Assembly: GCF_002204185.1 (NCBI RefSeq)
Contig: NZ_MXPU01000013.1
Coordinates: 124,001-188,000 of the forward strand
From: Rhizobium esperanzae
GTDB taxonomy: Bacteria > Pseudomonadota > Alphaproteobacteria > Rhizobiales > Rhizobiaceae
Length of the DNA stretch: 64,000 nt
Direction of reading: 5' to 3'
The notes under the pieces are model-generated. The model searched no databases, was not told the DNA's origin, and saw nothing but the letters and a program-made list of their open reading frames with translations. The translations under genes and the position numbers were made by a program. This document shows, in pieces, positions 25,472 through 34,202 of the stretch; within the stretch, counting starts at the first letter, position 1, and each line of letters opens with the position of its first letter.

Positions 25472-25927
25472 ATGTCGAGAGAGACCGCTCCCCATATTTT
25501 GATCGTCGAGGCCCGCTTCTATGACGACATGGCCGACGCGCTGCTCGAAGGCGCGACCTTTGCGCTCGAGCAAGCCGGGGCCACCTATGAGGTCGTCACC
25601 GTTCCCGGCGCGTTGGAAATTCCGGCAGCGATTGCCATGGCACTCGATGGGGACGACAATGGCGGCACGCATTATGACGGCTATGTCGCTCTCGGCATGG
25701 TCATTCGCGGCGAGACCTACCATTTCGATATCGTATCGAACGAATCCTCGCGCGCTCTGATGGATCTGGCAGTCAGCGAATCCCTTGCCATCGGCAACGG
25801 CATCCTGACCGTGGAAAATGACGAACAGGCTTGGGCGCGCGCCCGCCGTTCGGACAAGGACAAGGGCGGGTTTGCCGCTCGCGCGGCTCTGACGATGATC
25901 GCGCTGAAGCAGAAACTGGGTGCATAA
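25472..25927 (+). CDS. ribH: 6,7-dimethyl-8-ribityllumazine synthase
   Basis: A 151-residue subunit that joins the pyrimidine from the RibD branch with 3,4-dihydroxy-2-butanone 4-phosphate. Family blocks are VPGALEIPAAI (substrate binding), ALGMVIRGETYHFDIV with the catalytic His, and NGILTVENDEQA. Rhizobia often have two copies (RibH1 and RibH2); this one, next to nusB, fits the RibH1 type. It is 3 bp upstream of nusB and 1.9 kb from ribE, separated by three genes on the other strand. Confidence 0.95.
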   Translation: MSRETAPHILIVEARFYDDMADALLEGATFALEQAGATYEVVTVPGALEIPAAIAMALDGDDNGGTHYDGYVALGMVIRGETYHFDIVSNESSRALMDLAVSESLAIGNGILTVENDEQAWARARRSDKDKGGFAARAALTMIALKQKLGA

Positions 25928-25930
25928 CGA

Positions 25931-26413
25931 ATGAACGACGACAAGACGGAACGGCCGGTCAAAACTGCGAACCAGCGGGGCGCTGCCCGCCTGGCGGCCG
26001 TTCAGGCGCTTTATCAGATGGATGTCGGCGGCACCGGCGTTCTGGAAATCGTCGCCGAATACGAGGCGCACCGCCTCGGCCAGGAAATCGACGGCGCGAC
26101 CTATCTGAAGGCCGATGCCGCCTGGTTCCGCTCCATCGTCTCCGGCGTCGTGCGTGATCAAGTCCGCCTCGATCCGCTGATTGCCGCAGCGCTGCAGGAT
26201 GATTGGGCGCTGTCGCGCCTCGATAGCACGGTGCGCGCCATCCTGCGTGCCGGCGTATTCGAACTCCTCGATCGCAAAGACGTCCCGGTGGCGGTCATCG
26301 TCACCGAATATGTCGAGATCGCTCGAGCCTTTTTCGATGACGACGAGCCGAAGCTCGTCAATGCCGTGCTCGACCGCATCGCCAAGCAGGTCCGCGGCGA
26401 GGCGAAGAAGTAA
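25931..26413 (+). CDS. nusB: Transcription antitermination factor NusB
   Basis: A 160-residue all-helical RNA-binding protein. With NusE (S10) it binds boxA in rRNA leaders and supports antitermination. Visible blocks are GAARLAAVQALYQMDVGG at the N-terminus (arginine-rich RNA face) and ILRAGVFELLDRKDVPVAVI plus VTEYVEIARAFFDDDEPKLV at the C-terminus. It follows ribH by 3 bp, the usual arrangement. Confidence 0.96.
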   Translation: MNDDKTERPVKTANQRGAARLAAVQALYQMDVGGTGVLEIVAEYEAHRLGQEIDGATYLKADAAWFRSIVSGVVRDQVRLDPLIAAALQDDWALSRLDSTVRAILRAGVFELLDRKDVPVAVIVTEYVEIARAFFDDDEPKLVNAVLDRIAKQVRGEAKK

Positions 26414-26566
26414 CCCTTTAGCCGCCGAACAATCTCCCTACGTCTTTCTTCGTACCGCAATGGTTTTCGGCCTTTGCGGGCTTGACGCCACGTGATCGAC
26501 CACGCAATCTCCGCACCGCTTAGCTGTGCACTTCTGTGGAGAGGAAGGCGAGTCGGCGGCGTATCT

Positions 26567-26590
26567 GCCGGAGAAGGAGTGAGCTCCGGC
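26567..26590 (+). promoter_or_regulatory. Hairpin in the hppA leader just before the ribosome-binding site
   Basis: GCCGGAG (26567-26573) and CTCCGGC (26584-26590) form a 7-bp stem with a 10-nt loop that contains AGGAG. It ends a few bases before GGGAGGAAAG, the hppA Shine-Dalgarno. A weak CTTGAC at 26481 could be a -35 box further up. A role in translation control is speculative. Confidence 0.35.
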
Positions 26591-26610
26591 CTATGGGAGG
26601 AAAGAGCGAA

Positions 26611-28749
26611 ATGACCATTCTTTTATGCGTAATCGCATGCGGTCTGCTCTCGGTGGTCTATGCCGCCTGGGCAACCCGGTCGGTGCTTGCCGCCGATCAG
26701 GGCAATAGCCGGATGCAGGAGATCGCGGGTTATATCCGCGAAGGCGCTCAGGCCTATCTGACCCGCCAGTACAGAACCATTGCGCTTGTCGGCGTCGTTG
26801 TTTTCATCGCTGCCTGGCTGCTTCTCTCCGCCACCGCCGCCATCGGTTTCCTGATCGGCGCCGTACTATCAGGTGCTGCCGGTTTCATCGGCATGCACGT
26901 CTCCGTCCGCGCCAATGTGCGCACTGCCCAGGCGGCGTCCGCCAGCCTTTCCGCCGGCCTCGACATCGCCTTCAAGTCGGGTGCGATCACCGGCATGCTG
27001 GTGGCGGGCCTCGCGCTGCTCGGCGTCTCCATCTACTACACGATATTGACCATCGGGCTCGGACATGAGAGCGGCTCGCGCGAAGTCATCGACGCGCTGG
27101 TGGCGCTCGGCTTCGGCGCCTCGCTGATCTCGATCTTCGCCCGTCTCGGCGGCGGCATCTTCACAAAGGGCGCCGATGTCGGCGGCGACCTCGTCGGCAA
27201 GGTGGAAGCCGGTATCCCCGAAGACGATCCGCGCAACCCGGCGACGATCGCCGATAACGTCGGCGACAATGTCGGCGACTGCGCCGGCATGGCCGCCGAC
27301 CTTTTCGAGACCTATGCGGTCTCCGTCGTCGCCACCATGGTTCTCGCAGCGATCTTCTTTGCCGGCGCGCCGATCCTCCAGTCTGCGATGATCTATCCGC
27401 TGGCGATCTGCGGCGCCTGCATCATCACCTCAATCATCGGCACCTTCTTCGTCAAGCTCGGCTCGAACGGCTCGATCATGGGCGCTCTCTACAAGGGCCT
27501 GATCGTCACCGGCCTGCTGTCGATTGTCGGTCTTGGCGCCGCCACCTCGCTGACCGTCGGCTGGGGCTCGCTCGGCACGGTTGCGGGCGCCGACGTCACC
27601 GGTACGAACCTATTCGTCTGCGGTCTCGTCGGCCTCGTCGTTACCGCGCTGATCGTCGTCATTACCGAATACTATACCGGCACCGGCAAACGTCCGGTCG
27701 TTTCGATCGCCCAGTCTTCGGTGACCGGCCACGGCACCAACGTCATCCAGGGACTTGCGGTCTCGCTGGAATCGACCGCCCTGCCGGCCATCGTCATCGT
27801 CGGCGGCATTCTCGCCACCTATCAACTCGGCGGCCTCTTCGGCACCGGCATCGCCGTCACCGCCATGCTCGGCCTTGCCGGCATGATCGTTGCGCTGGAT
27901 GCTTTCGGCCCGGTCACCGACAATGCCGGCGGCATCGCCGAAATGTCGCATCTGCCGCCCGAGGTGCGCAAGTCGACCGATGCGCTCGACGCCGTCGGCA
28001 ACACCACCAAAGCGGTCACCAAGGGTTACGCGATCGGTTCTGCCGGTCTCGGCGCGCTGGTGCTCTTTGCCGCCTATGCCAACGACCTGCAGTATTTTGC
28101 GGCGCACGGCGACCAATATCCCTACTTCGCCAATATCGGCACGATCTCGTTCGAGCTGTCGAACCCTTATGTTGTCGCCGGCCTGCTTTTCGGCGGCCTG
28201 ATTCCCTATCTGTTCGGCGGCATCGCCATGACAGCCGTCGGCCGCGCCGCCGGCTCGATCGTCGAGGAGGTTCGCCGGCAGTTCAAGATGAAGCCCGGCA
28301 TCATGCAGGGCACGGAAAAGCCGGATTACGGCAAGGCCGTCGACCTGCTGACCAAGGCCGCCATCCGCGAGATGATCGTGCCTTCGCTGCTGCCGGTGCT
28401 TGCCCCCGTCGTCGTCTATTTCGGCGTGCTTCTGATCTCCGGGTCCAAGGCCTCGGCCTTTGCAGCCCTCGGCGCCTCGCTGCTCGGCGTCATCATCAAC
28501 GGCCTCTTCGTCGCCATCTCGATGACCTCGGGCGGCGGCGCCTGGGACAATGCCAAGAAGAGCTTCGAGGACGGTTTCGTCGACAAGGACGGCGTGCGTC
28601 ACATGAAGGGCTCGGATGCGCACAAGGCCTCCGTCACCGGTGATACCGTCGGCGATCCCTACAAGGATACCGCCGGCCCGGCCGTCAACCCGGCGATCAA
28701 GATTACCAACATTGTCGCGCTGCTGCTACTCGCAGTCCTCGCCGGTTGA
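26611..28749 (+). CDS. hppA: K+-independent proton-translocating pyrophosphatase
   Basis: A 712-residue inner-membrane protein with about 16 helices that couples pyrophosphate hydrolysis to proton pumping. The pyrophosphate site is seen in KGADVGGDLVGKVEAGIPED and ATIADNVGDNVGDCAG. The segment GNTTKAVTKGYAIGSAGL has lysine where K+-dependent enzymes have alanine (GNTTAATTKG), which places it in the K+-independent H+-pumping class. The start is the ATG with GGGAGGAAAG upstream; an in-frame ATG six codons earlier is less likely. Monocistronic, ending before a mosaic repeat and a terminator. Confidence 0.95.
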   Translation: MTILLCVIACGLLSVVYAAWATRSVLAADQGNSRMQEIAGYIREGAQAYLTRQYRTIALVGVVVFIAAWLLLSATAAIGFLIGAVLSGAAGFIGMHVSVRANVRTAQAASASLSAGLDIAFKSGAITGMLVAGLALLGVSIYYTILTIGLGHESGSREVIDALVALGFGASLISIFARLGGGIFTKGADVGGDLVGKVEAGIPEDDPRNPATIADNVGDNVGDCAGMAADLFETYAVSVVATMVLAAIFFAGAPILQSAMIYPLAICGACIITSIIGTFFVKLGSNGSIMGALYKGLIVTGLLSIVGLGAATSLTVGWGSLGTVAGADVTGTNLFVCGLVGLVVTALIVVITEYYTGTGKRPVVSIAQSSVTGHGTNVIQGLAVSLESTALPAIVIVGGILATYQLGGLFGTGIAVTAMLGLAGMIVALDAFGPVTDNAGGIAEMSHLPPEVRKSTDALDAVGNTTKAVTKGYAIGSAGLGALVLFAAYANDLQYFAAHGDQYPYFANIGTISFELSNPYVVAGLLFGGLIPYLFGGIAMTAVGRAAGSIVEEVRRQFKMKPGIMQGTEKPDYGKAVDLLTKAAIREMIVPSLLPVLAPVVVYFGVLLISGSKASAFAALGASLLGVIINGLFVAISMTSGGGAWDNAKKSFEDGFVDKDGVRHMKGSDAHKASVTGDTVGDPYKDTAGPAVNPAIKITNIVALLLLAVLAG

Positions 28750-28768
28750 TGGTTGCAACAGCTGGCAG

Positions 28769-28942
28769 CCTCTCATCCTAACCCTCTCCCCGTAAGAACG
28801 GGGAGAGGGGACGTGCCATGCGAGACGTTGGTAAGGGACGGAAAGAGTGCGACTATCGCCCTTCACCCCGTTTACGGGGGTCCGAAGGACGGGTCGAGAC
28901 CCGTGGCTCGACCCCGGTCGGTGCCGGCAGGCGGATGAGGGG
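28769..28942. repeat. Mosaic intergenic repeat of a second type after hppA
   Basis: The outer ends CCTCTCATCC and GGATGAGGGG pair with one mismatch. Inside are a perfect 12-bp hairpin (CCCTCTCCCCGT-aaga-ACGGGGAGAGGG, 28782-28809) and a perfect 8-bp hairpin (GGGTCGAG / CTCGACCC, 28891-28914). The sequence differs from the 911-1125 and ribD elements. Patterns of the ACCCTCTCCCCG type are common in rhizobial and agrobacterial spacers. Open frames across it are by-products of its GC content. Confidence 0.78.
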
Positions 28943-28997
28943 CCGGTGTCGGCAACCTCCTTGGCGGGATACCGGGTAAAAAACGAGGTTTATCAAC

Positions 28998-29030
28998 AAA
29001 AAACCCGCCGGATCGCTCCGGCGGGTTTTT
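28998..29030. terminator. Bidirectional terminator between hppA and bamE
   Basis: AAAAACCCGCCGGA / TCCGGCGGGTTTTT with a short loop, A run on one side and T run on the other, so it works on both strands. It lies between two convergent genes, 19 bp from the bamE stop. Confidence 0.93.
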
Positions 29031-29049
29031 CGTTGAATGCATGTCCCAA

Positions 29050-29550
29050 TCAGCGCAGGCTGCTCGGATTTTGCGGTGTGCCGCCGGCACCGCCGCCGAA
29101 CAGGCTGCGGGCAGCACTTGCCGCGCTGCCGCCGGAGAGCATCTGCTGCAGGAAGGTGAGTTCCTTGCCGCCGGTCGGCGTGACGCGCGAGATCGTATCG
29201 AAGACCTTGCCGTCCTGCAGTGTGTAGTTGGCGCGGCGGGTGACGACGCCGTCCTTGTCGAAATAGATGGCCAGAACGCTCTGGTCGACGACCTTCAGCT
29301 TCTGGAATGCGACGGCGCGCGTGCGCCGCTGCGAGATATAATAGAAGACCTCGCCGTCGAAGGTCGCCGTCGTCGATGGCGTGCCGAGCGAAAGCAGGAC
29401 CTGTTCGCGGCTGGAACCTTCCGGAACGAGATTGAGCGACTGCTGATCGACGACATAGCCGCCGTTGAGCACGGTGCCGGTCTGGCACCCTGAAAGAGCT
29501 GATGTGGAGGCGATTATGAAGGCAATGGCCGCGCTGCTGAAGAATTTCAT
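29050..29550 (-). CDS. bamE: Outer membrane protein assembly factor BamE (SmpA/OmlA lipoprotein)
   Basis: A 166-residue lipoprotein with signal peptide and lipobox STSALSGC (acylated Cys22). The BamE fold follows: LVPEGSSREQVLLSLGTPST is the helix-turn with the conserved G.P, then FYYISQRRTRAVAFQKLKV and VLAIYFDKDGVV. It is part of the beta-barrel assembly machine at the inner face of the outer membrane. A glycine- and alanine-rich tail (FGGGAGGTPQNP) extends past the usual domain, as in other rhizobia. Divergent from the bc1 chaperone gene; the start at MKFFSSAAIA puts the signal peptide first. Confidence 0.92.
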   Translation of the reverse strand: MKFFSSAAIAFIIASTSALSGCQTGTVLNGGYVVDQQSLNLVPEGSSREQVLLSLGTPSTTATFDGEVFYYISQRRTRAVAFQKLKVVDQSVLAIYFDKDGVVTRRANYTLQDGKVFDTISRVTPTGGKELTFLQQMLSGGSAASAARSLFGGGAGGTPQNPSSLR

Positions 29551-29828
29551 GTCAGACTTGAAATACCGTTTCTTCAACGACATCTACTCCCTTGGGTGTC
29601 GATAGCAGCCATTTTGGGCCTTGCACGCTTTCCTCCTGCAAAACCATTGTGGCCATTCCGGGTCGAGTTTCCCGAATTCGCTTCGCTGGCGCCTCGAAGG
29701 GCGTCGTCCCAAAGCTGGCCACGAACGGCATTGCAATTCGCGCCTGCTTCGGTAAACCAGCTTTCGAAATCATGCAACAAGGCCGGACGCCAGCCGGCGT
29801 GAAGAATGAGGCATTTCCGGAAAAAACA

Positions 29829-30362
29829 ATGATCCTCGGGCTCTTCCGCAAGAAAAACAACAATCAGGTGATCGTCGACAGGCAATATGCGGCGCTGACC
29901 GCAGCCGCGCGCATGCCCGATCTCTACGAGCGCCTCAATGTACCGGATACGGTCATGGGCCGCTTCGAAATGCTGTCGATCGTGATGATTCTGTTTTTTC
30001 GCCGCACGCGCGCCTCGGCCGTCAGCGGCCAGGAGATTGCCCAGGAGATCGTCGATGCCTTCTTTCAGGATATCGACTACTCGATCCGCGAGCTCGGCAT
30101 CGGCGACAACAGCGTGCCGAAACGCATGAAGAAGCTCGCCGGCATGTTCTACGGCCGGCTCGAAACCTATTCGAAGGCGATGGACGCCGCAGATGGCGAA
30201 GCGCTGGCGCTTGCATTAACGCGCAACATCCACCCGGAAACCGAGACACCGGCCGATATGTCCGGCCTGGCCAGCTGGATGATGGCCGCAGAATCCCATC
30301 TGTCCGCCGTTCCGGAAGAGCTGATCGCCAGCGGTTCGGCAACGCTGCCGCCGGTTGCCTGA
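29829..30362 (+). CDS. Ubiquinol-cytochrome c chaperone (CBP3-like)
   Basis: A 177-residue protein of the family related to mitochondrial Cbp3, which helps assemble the cytochrome bc1 complex. Characteristic blocks are YERLNVPDTVMGRFEMLSIV and FFQDIDYSIRELGIGDNSVP, then KRMKKLAGMFYGR. The frame is open upstream to 29592, but the ATG of MILGLFRKK begins the conserved part. It lies 11 bp before the DUF177 gene, the common alphaproteobacterial pair. Confidence 0.9.
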   Translation: MILGLFRKKNNNQVIVDRQYAALTAAARMPDLYERLNVPDTVMGRFEMLSIVMILFFRRTRASAVSGQEIAQEIVDAFFQDIDYSIRELGIGDNSVPKRMKKLAGMFYGRLETYSKAMDAADGEALALALTRNIHPETETPADMSGLASWMMAAESHLSAVPEELIASGSATLPPVA

Positions 30363-30373
30363 AGGAGAAAACG

Positions 30374-30925
30374 ATGAAGAACGATCGGGATGTTCCCTTC
30401 TCCTATCACGTCAAGGTCGGCCACATCTCGGCCAATCCCGTCGAGGTCCATATCGAGGCCGATGCCAGCGAGTTGAAGGCGCTTGCCGAGGCCTGGAGCG
30501 TCGTCTCCGTCGACGATCTCAGCGCCGATCTGCAGATCGCCCGCTGGAAACGCGACGGCGTGCGTGTCAAGGGCCGCGTACAGGCGAAGATCGTCCAGTA
30601 CTGCGTCGTGACGCTGGAACCGGTCGAAGCCGTGATCGACGAAAGCTTCGAGCAGATCTTCGTGCCTGAGGGTTCCAAGCTTGCCCGCCAGCCGGGTAAC
30701 GACGCCGGCGAGATGCTGCTCGATCCCGATGGTCCTGATCTGCCCGAGACCTTTGTCGGCGACACGATCGATGCCGGCGAGGTGGTTGCCGAATTCGCTG
30801 CTCTCGCGATCGATCCCTATCCCCGCAAGGAGGGTGTCGAGTTCAAGGGCCATATCGAGGATAGCGGCGAGAACGACAAAAAGCCCTCCGCTTTCGCGGT
30901 CCTCAAGGACTGGAAAAAGGACTGA
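30374..30925 (+). CDS. DUF177 (YceD family) protein
   Basis: A 183-residue cytoplasmic protein. DUF177 proteins are linked to 23S rRNA and ribosome assembly in plants and some bacteria and usually precede rpmF-plsX-fabH. Conserved parts are the VKGRVQAKIVQYCVVTLEPV stretch with one cysteine, and VDLGEVVAEF-like EVVAEFAALAIDPYPRKEG. Here it precedes plsX directly, with no rpmF gene between. A GGAG site stands before the ATG. Together with the bc1 chaperone it may form one transcript into plsX-fabH-ihfA. Confidence 0.88.
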   Translation: MKNDRDVPFSYHVKVGHISANPVEVHIEADASELKALAEAWSVVSVDDLSADLQIARWKRDGVRVKGRVQAKIVQYCVVTLEPVEAVIDESFEQIFVPEGSKLARQPGNDAGEMLLDPDGPDLPETFVGDTIDAGEVVAEFAALAIDPYPRKEGVEFKGHIEDSGENDKKPSAFAVLKDWKKD

Positions 30926-31024
30926 AGCACCTCTGGCATTTGACATAATTCAGTTGTATGCGACGCCAAAACCGGTATTTTGGCCGAAATTTCGCCCCTC
31001 GGCGAAAAGAAGGATCAGGGACGC

Positions 31025-32071
31025 GTGATCAGAATATCTCTCGACCTCATGGGTGGCGACTTTGGTCCCCAGGTTGTCATCCCCGGCGCCGCCAAGGCGC
31101 TGGACCGGCATCCGGATATTTCCTTCGTTTTCTACGGTCTTAAGGAACAGTGCGATCCCGTTCTTGCCAAATTCCCGAAACTCAAGGAAAAATCGGTCTT
31201 TCACGACTGTGAGCTTGCTGTCAGCATGGAAGAGAAGCCGAGCCAGGCGCTGCGCCGCGGCCGCTATGTATCCACCATGTGGCGCTCGATCGAGGCGGTG
31301 AAGACGGGCGATGCCGATGTCGCCGTCTCGGCTGGCAACACCGGCGCGCTGATGGCGATGGCGAAATTCTGTCTTCGCACGATGGCCAATATCGAGCGCC
31401 CGGCGATCGCGGCGATCTGGCCGACGCTGAAGGGCGAGAGCATCGTGCTCGATGTCGGCGCGACGATCGGCGCCGATGCGCAGCAACTGATGGATTTTGC
31501 CCTGATGGGCGGCGCCATGGCGCGCGCGCTCTTCGAAATCGAACGCCCGACGATCGGCCTTCTGAATGTCGGTGTCGAAGAGGTGAAAGGCCAGGAAGAG
31601 GTCAAGGAGGCCGGCCGCCTGTTGCGCGAGGCGAATATCGATTCGCTGGAATATTCTGGCTTCGTCGAGGGCAACGATCTCGGCAAGGGCACGGTCGACG
31701 TCGTCGTCACCGAAGGTTTCTCCGGCAATATCGCGCTGAAGACTGCCGAAGGCACCGCCAAGCAGATCGCCGAATATCTGCGTGCCGCCATGTCACGCAC
31801 GCTGCTCGCCCGTATCGGCTATCTCTTCGCCAAGAGCGCCTTCGATATGCTTCGCGAGAAGCTCGATCCAAGCAAGGTCAATGGCGGCGTGTTTCTCGGC
31901 CTGAATGGCATCGTCATCAAGAGCCATGGCGGCGCCAATGCCGAAGGCATCGCTGCTGCCATCGAGGTCGGCTACGACATGGCTAAGAACGGCCTCAATC
32001 AGAAAATAGAAAACGATCTTAAGAAATATCATGCCAAGCGGCTGCCTCCCATAGGCCCGGAAGCGGCATGA
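31025..32071 (+). CDS. plsX: Phosphate acyltransferase PlsX
   Basis: A 348-residue peripheral membrane enzyme that makes acyl-phosphate from acyl-ACP for phospholipid synthesis. The start signature IRISLDLMGGDFGPQVVIPG is plain; other blocks are SAGNTGALMAMAKFCLRTM and VVTEGFSGNIALKTAEGTAK. I chose the GTG that gives V-IRISLDLMGGD; the frame is open to a TTG at 30980, but those 15 residues are not typical of the family. Its end overlaps an in-frame start of fabH by four bases. Confidence 0.95.
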   Translation: MIRISLDLMGGDFGPQVVIPGAAKALDRHPDISFVFYGLKEQCDPVLAKFPKLKEKSVFHDCELAVSMEEKPSQALRRGRYVSTMWRSIEAVKTGDADVAVSAGNTGALMAMAKFCLRTMANIERPAIAAIWPTLKGESIVLDVGATIGADAQQLMDFALMGGAMARALFEIERPTIGLLNVGVEEVKGQEEVKEAGRLLREANIDSLEYSGFVEGNDLGKGTVDVVVTEGFSGNIALKTAEGTAKQIAEYLRAAMSRTLLARIGYLFAKSAFDMLREKLDPSKVNGGVFLGLNGIVIKSHGGANAEGIAAAIEVGYDMAKNGLNQKIENDLKKYHAKRLPPIGPEAA

Positions 32072-32091
32072 GTTATGGGGTTCAATCGAAT

Positions 32092-33063
32092 ATGATCCGT
32101 TCAGTGGTTCGCGGATTCGGAGCCGCACTTCCGAAGCGCGTGATGACCAATCGTGATATGGAGGCCATCGTCGACACGTCGGACGAATGGATCGTCCAGC
32201 GCACCGGCATCCGCCAGCGGCACGTGGCCGGCGATGACGAGACGACAGCTTCGCTCGGCGAGGCAGCCGCGCGTGCGGCGCTTGCCAATGGCGGCCTGAC
32301 GCCCGCCGATATCGATCTCATCATCTGTGCCACCTCGACGCCGGACAACACCTTTCCGGCAACCTCGGTCAACATCCAGAACCGTCTCGGCATGAGCCAC
32401 GGTTTCGCCTTCGACGTCCAGGCCGTCTGCACCGGCTTCGTCTATGCGGTCACGACCGCCGACGCCTATATCCGCGGCGGCCTTGCAAAGCGCGTTCTCG
32501 TCATCGGCGCCGAAACTTTTTCGCGCATTCTCGATTGGAACGATCGCACCACCTGCGTGCTTTTCGGCGATGGCGCCGGCGCGATCGTGCTCGAGGCGGC
32601 AGAAGGTGAGGGGACGTCTGCCGATCGCGGCGTGCTGACCGCGCATCTGCGCTCCGACGGTTCGCACAAGGACAAGCTTTATGTCGATGGCGGACCGTCG
32701 ACGACGGGCAGCGTCGGCAAGCTGCGCATGGAAGGCCGCGAAGTCTTCAAATATGCCGTCGGCATGATTACCGATGTCATTCAGGCCGCTTTCGATTCGA
32801 CCGGGACAACTGCCGAAGACCTTGACTGGCTGGTGCCGCACCAGGCCAATCGACGCATTATCGACGGTTCGGCGAAGAAGCTGAACATCGATGCGGACAA
32901 GGTCGTCGTCACCGTCGACCTGCACGGCAATACCTCGGCCGCCTCGATCCCGCTCGCGCTTGCGACCGCTGCCGGCGACGGCCGCATCAAGAAGGGCGAC
33001 CTCGTGATGCTCGAAGCGATGGGCGGCGGCTTCACCTGGGGCGCTGTTCTCTTGCGCTGGTAA
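32092..33063 (+). CDS. fabH: Beta-ketoacyl-ACP synthase III
   Basis: A 323-residue thiolase-fold enzyme that starts fatty acid synthesis by condensing acetyl-CoA with malonyl-ACP. The catalytic cysteine is Cys113 in DVQAVCTGFVYA, with the His in VPHQANRRI and the Asn in LHGNTSAAS. The ATG of MIRSVVRGFG is the family start; an ATG at 32068 that overlaps the plsX stop (ATGA) would add eight residues and may serve coupling. Normal length. Confidence 0.96.
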   Translation: MIRSVVRGFGAALPKRVMTNRDMEAIVDTSDEWIVQRTGIRQRHVAGDDETTASLGEAAARAALANGGLTPADIDLIICATSTPDNTFPATSVNIQNRLGMSHGFAFDVQAVCTGFVYAVTTADAYIRGGLAKRVLVIGAETFSRILDWNDRTTCVLFGDGAGAIVLEAAEGEGTSADRGVLTAHLRSDGSHKDKLYVDGGPSTTGSVGKLRMEGREVFKYAVGMITDVIQAAFDSTGTTAEDLDWLVPHQANRRIIDGSAKKLNIDADKVVVTVDLHGNTSAASIPLALATAAGDGRIKKGDLVMLEAMGGGFTWGAVLLRW

Positions 33064-33098
33064 GCACGAATCCAAAAAAAACGGCGGCGAACAAGAGC

Positions 33099-33127
33099 TT
33101 GACCGTGAGGCGCAAGACAAATACTCT
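33099..33127 (+). promoter_or_regulatory. Predicted sigma-70 type promoter of ihfA
   Basis: TTGACC and TACTCT with exactly 17 bp between, preceded by C to give the rhizobial CTTGAC form. It starts 36 bp after the fabH stop and about 43 bp before the ihfA ATG. Not tested. Confidence 0.55.
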
Positions 33128-33169
33128 TCGTTCGCTTTCAAAAAATATTTTGTAATGGGCGGGGAAACC

Positions 33170-33508
33170 ATGACGGGAAAAACAGTGACGCGAGCAGATC
33201 TGGCGGAATCCGTTTTCCGCAAGGTTGGTCTTTCCCGGACCGAATCCGCTGAACTTGTGGAAACCGTCATCGACGAAATCTGCAACGCCATTGTGCGTGG
33301 CGAAACCGTCAAGCTTTCCTCCTTCGCGACCTTCCAGGTTCGCGACAAGAACGAGCGGATCGGCCGCAATCCGAAGACCGGCGAGGAGGTTCCGATCTCT
33401 CCCCGCCGGGTGATGACCTTCAAGGCTTCGAACGTGCTGAAGACGCGCATCCTCAAGGCGCATGTCGCCCGCAAGATCAAGCTGAAGCCGCAGAACCCGG
33501 CTCCCTGA
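33170..33508 (+). CDS. ihfA: Integration host factor subunit alpha
   Basis: A 112-residue HU/IHF-fold DNA-bending protein, the alpha half of IHF. The N-terminal VTRADLAESVFRKVGLSR and the DNA-binding arm with FQVRDKNERIGRNPKTGEEV (the Pro that intercalates is in RNPKTGE) are typical; EVPISPRRVMTFKAS closes the arm. The ATG is followed by TGKTVTRADL, as in other rhizobia. It is located after plsX-fabH and before a MerR gene, a standard order. Confidence 0.96.
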   Translation: MTGKTVTRADLAESVFRKVGLSRTESAELVETVIDEICNAIVRGETVKLSSFATFQVRDKNERIGRNPKTGEEVPISPRRVMTFKASNVLKTRILKAHVARKIKLKPQNPAP

Positions 33509-33659
33509 TATCGGGCTTCCTCCCCTTCGAAGCGACATTTTTTCCTGGCACTGGTCGATCCCCTGTGCGCAACGTCGAGACATGACTTGAATTGTCGACG
33601 CCAAACCTTTGAAATATGGTGAGTCGCCGTTGGATCGAGCCTGCGAGGTTGCGTAGCAT

Positions 33660-34202
33660 ATGACGTTGGACAAGAGCCCCGATGCCTTTCGCACCATCAG
33701 CGAAGTCGCAGACGATCTTGATCTGCCGCAGCATGTGCTGCGCTTTTGGGAGACACGGTTTCCCCAGATAAAGCCCATGAAGCGCGGCGGTGGCCGTCGC
33801 TACTACCGGCCGGAGGACGTCGACCTCCTCAAGGGCATCCGGCATTTGCTCTATGATCACGGCTATACGATCAAGGGCGTGCAGAAGCTTCTGAAGACCA
33901 ACGGCAACAAGTTTGTCATCTCGGTCGGCCATGGCGATCTCGCCAGCGTCGAGGCGCTTGCCTCGGGTGCGCAGGAGGCGGGCGCCGGGGAACCGCGTGT
34001 CGCCATGGCGGAGGAGGATCAGATTGTCGGCCGTGCCAAGCCGCCGATCACCCGCCGGTTCTTCAATTTCGTCGCCGGAGACGACGAGCAGCCGGAAGTC
34101 TCGATCGGCAAATCGAGCGTCGGCAAGGAAGACAGGGCGTTGCTTCAGGAGGCCCTCTACGACCTCCTGGAATGCAAGCGTCTGCTCGATCAGGTGCGCT
34201 GA
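33660..34202 (+). CDS. MerR-family transcriptional regulator
   Basis: A 180-residue regulator. The winged helix is TISEVADDLDLPQHVLRFWE (helix-turn-helix) followed by GGGRRYYRPEDVDLLKGI (wing and helix). The usual MerR coiled coil is short and the C-terminal ~100 residues lack a cysteine metal site, so it is not a metal sensor of the MerR/CueR type. The orthologue downstream of ihfA is widespread in Alphaproteobacteria; its targets are not known to me. Confidence 0.9.
   Translation: MTLDKSPDAFRTISEVADDLDLPQHVLRFWETRFPQIKPMKRGGGRRYYRPEDVDLLKGIRHLLYDHGYTIKGVQKLLKTNGNKFVISVGHGDLASVEALASGAQEAGAGEPRVAMAEEDQIVGRAKPPITRRFFNFVAGDDEQPEVSIGKSSVGKEDRALLQEALYDLLECKRLLDQVR

Noticed and set aside
28753..28938. 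Short frames across the hppA downstream repeat
   Set aside because: They arise from GC-rich hairpin repeats and lack translation signals.
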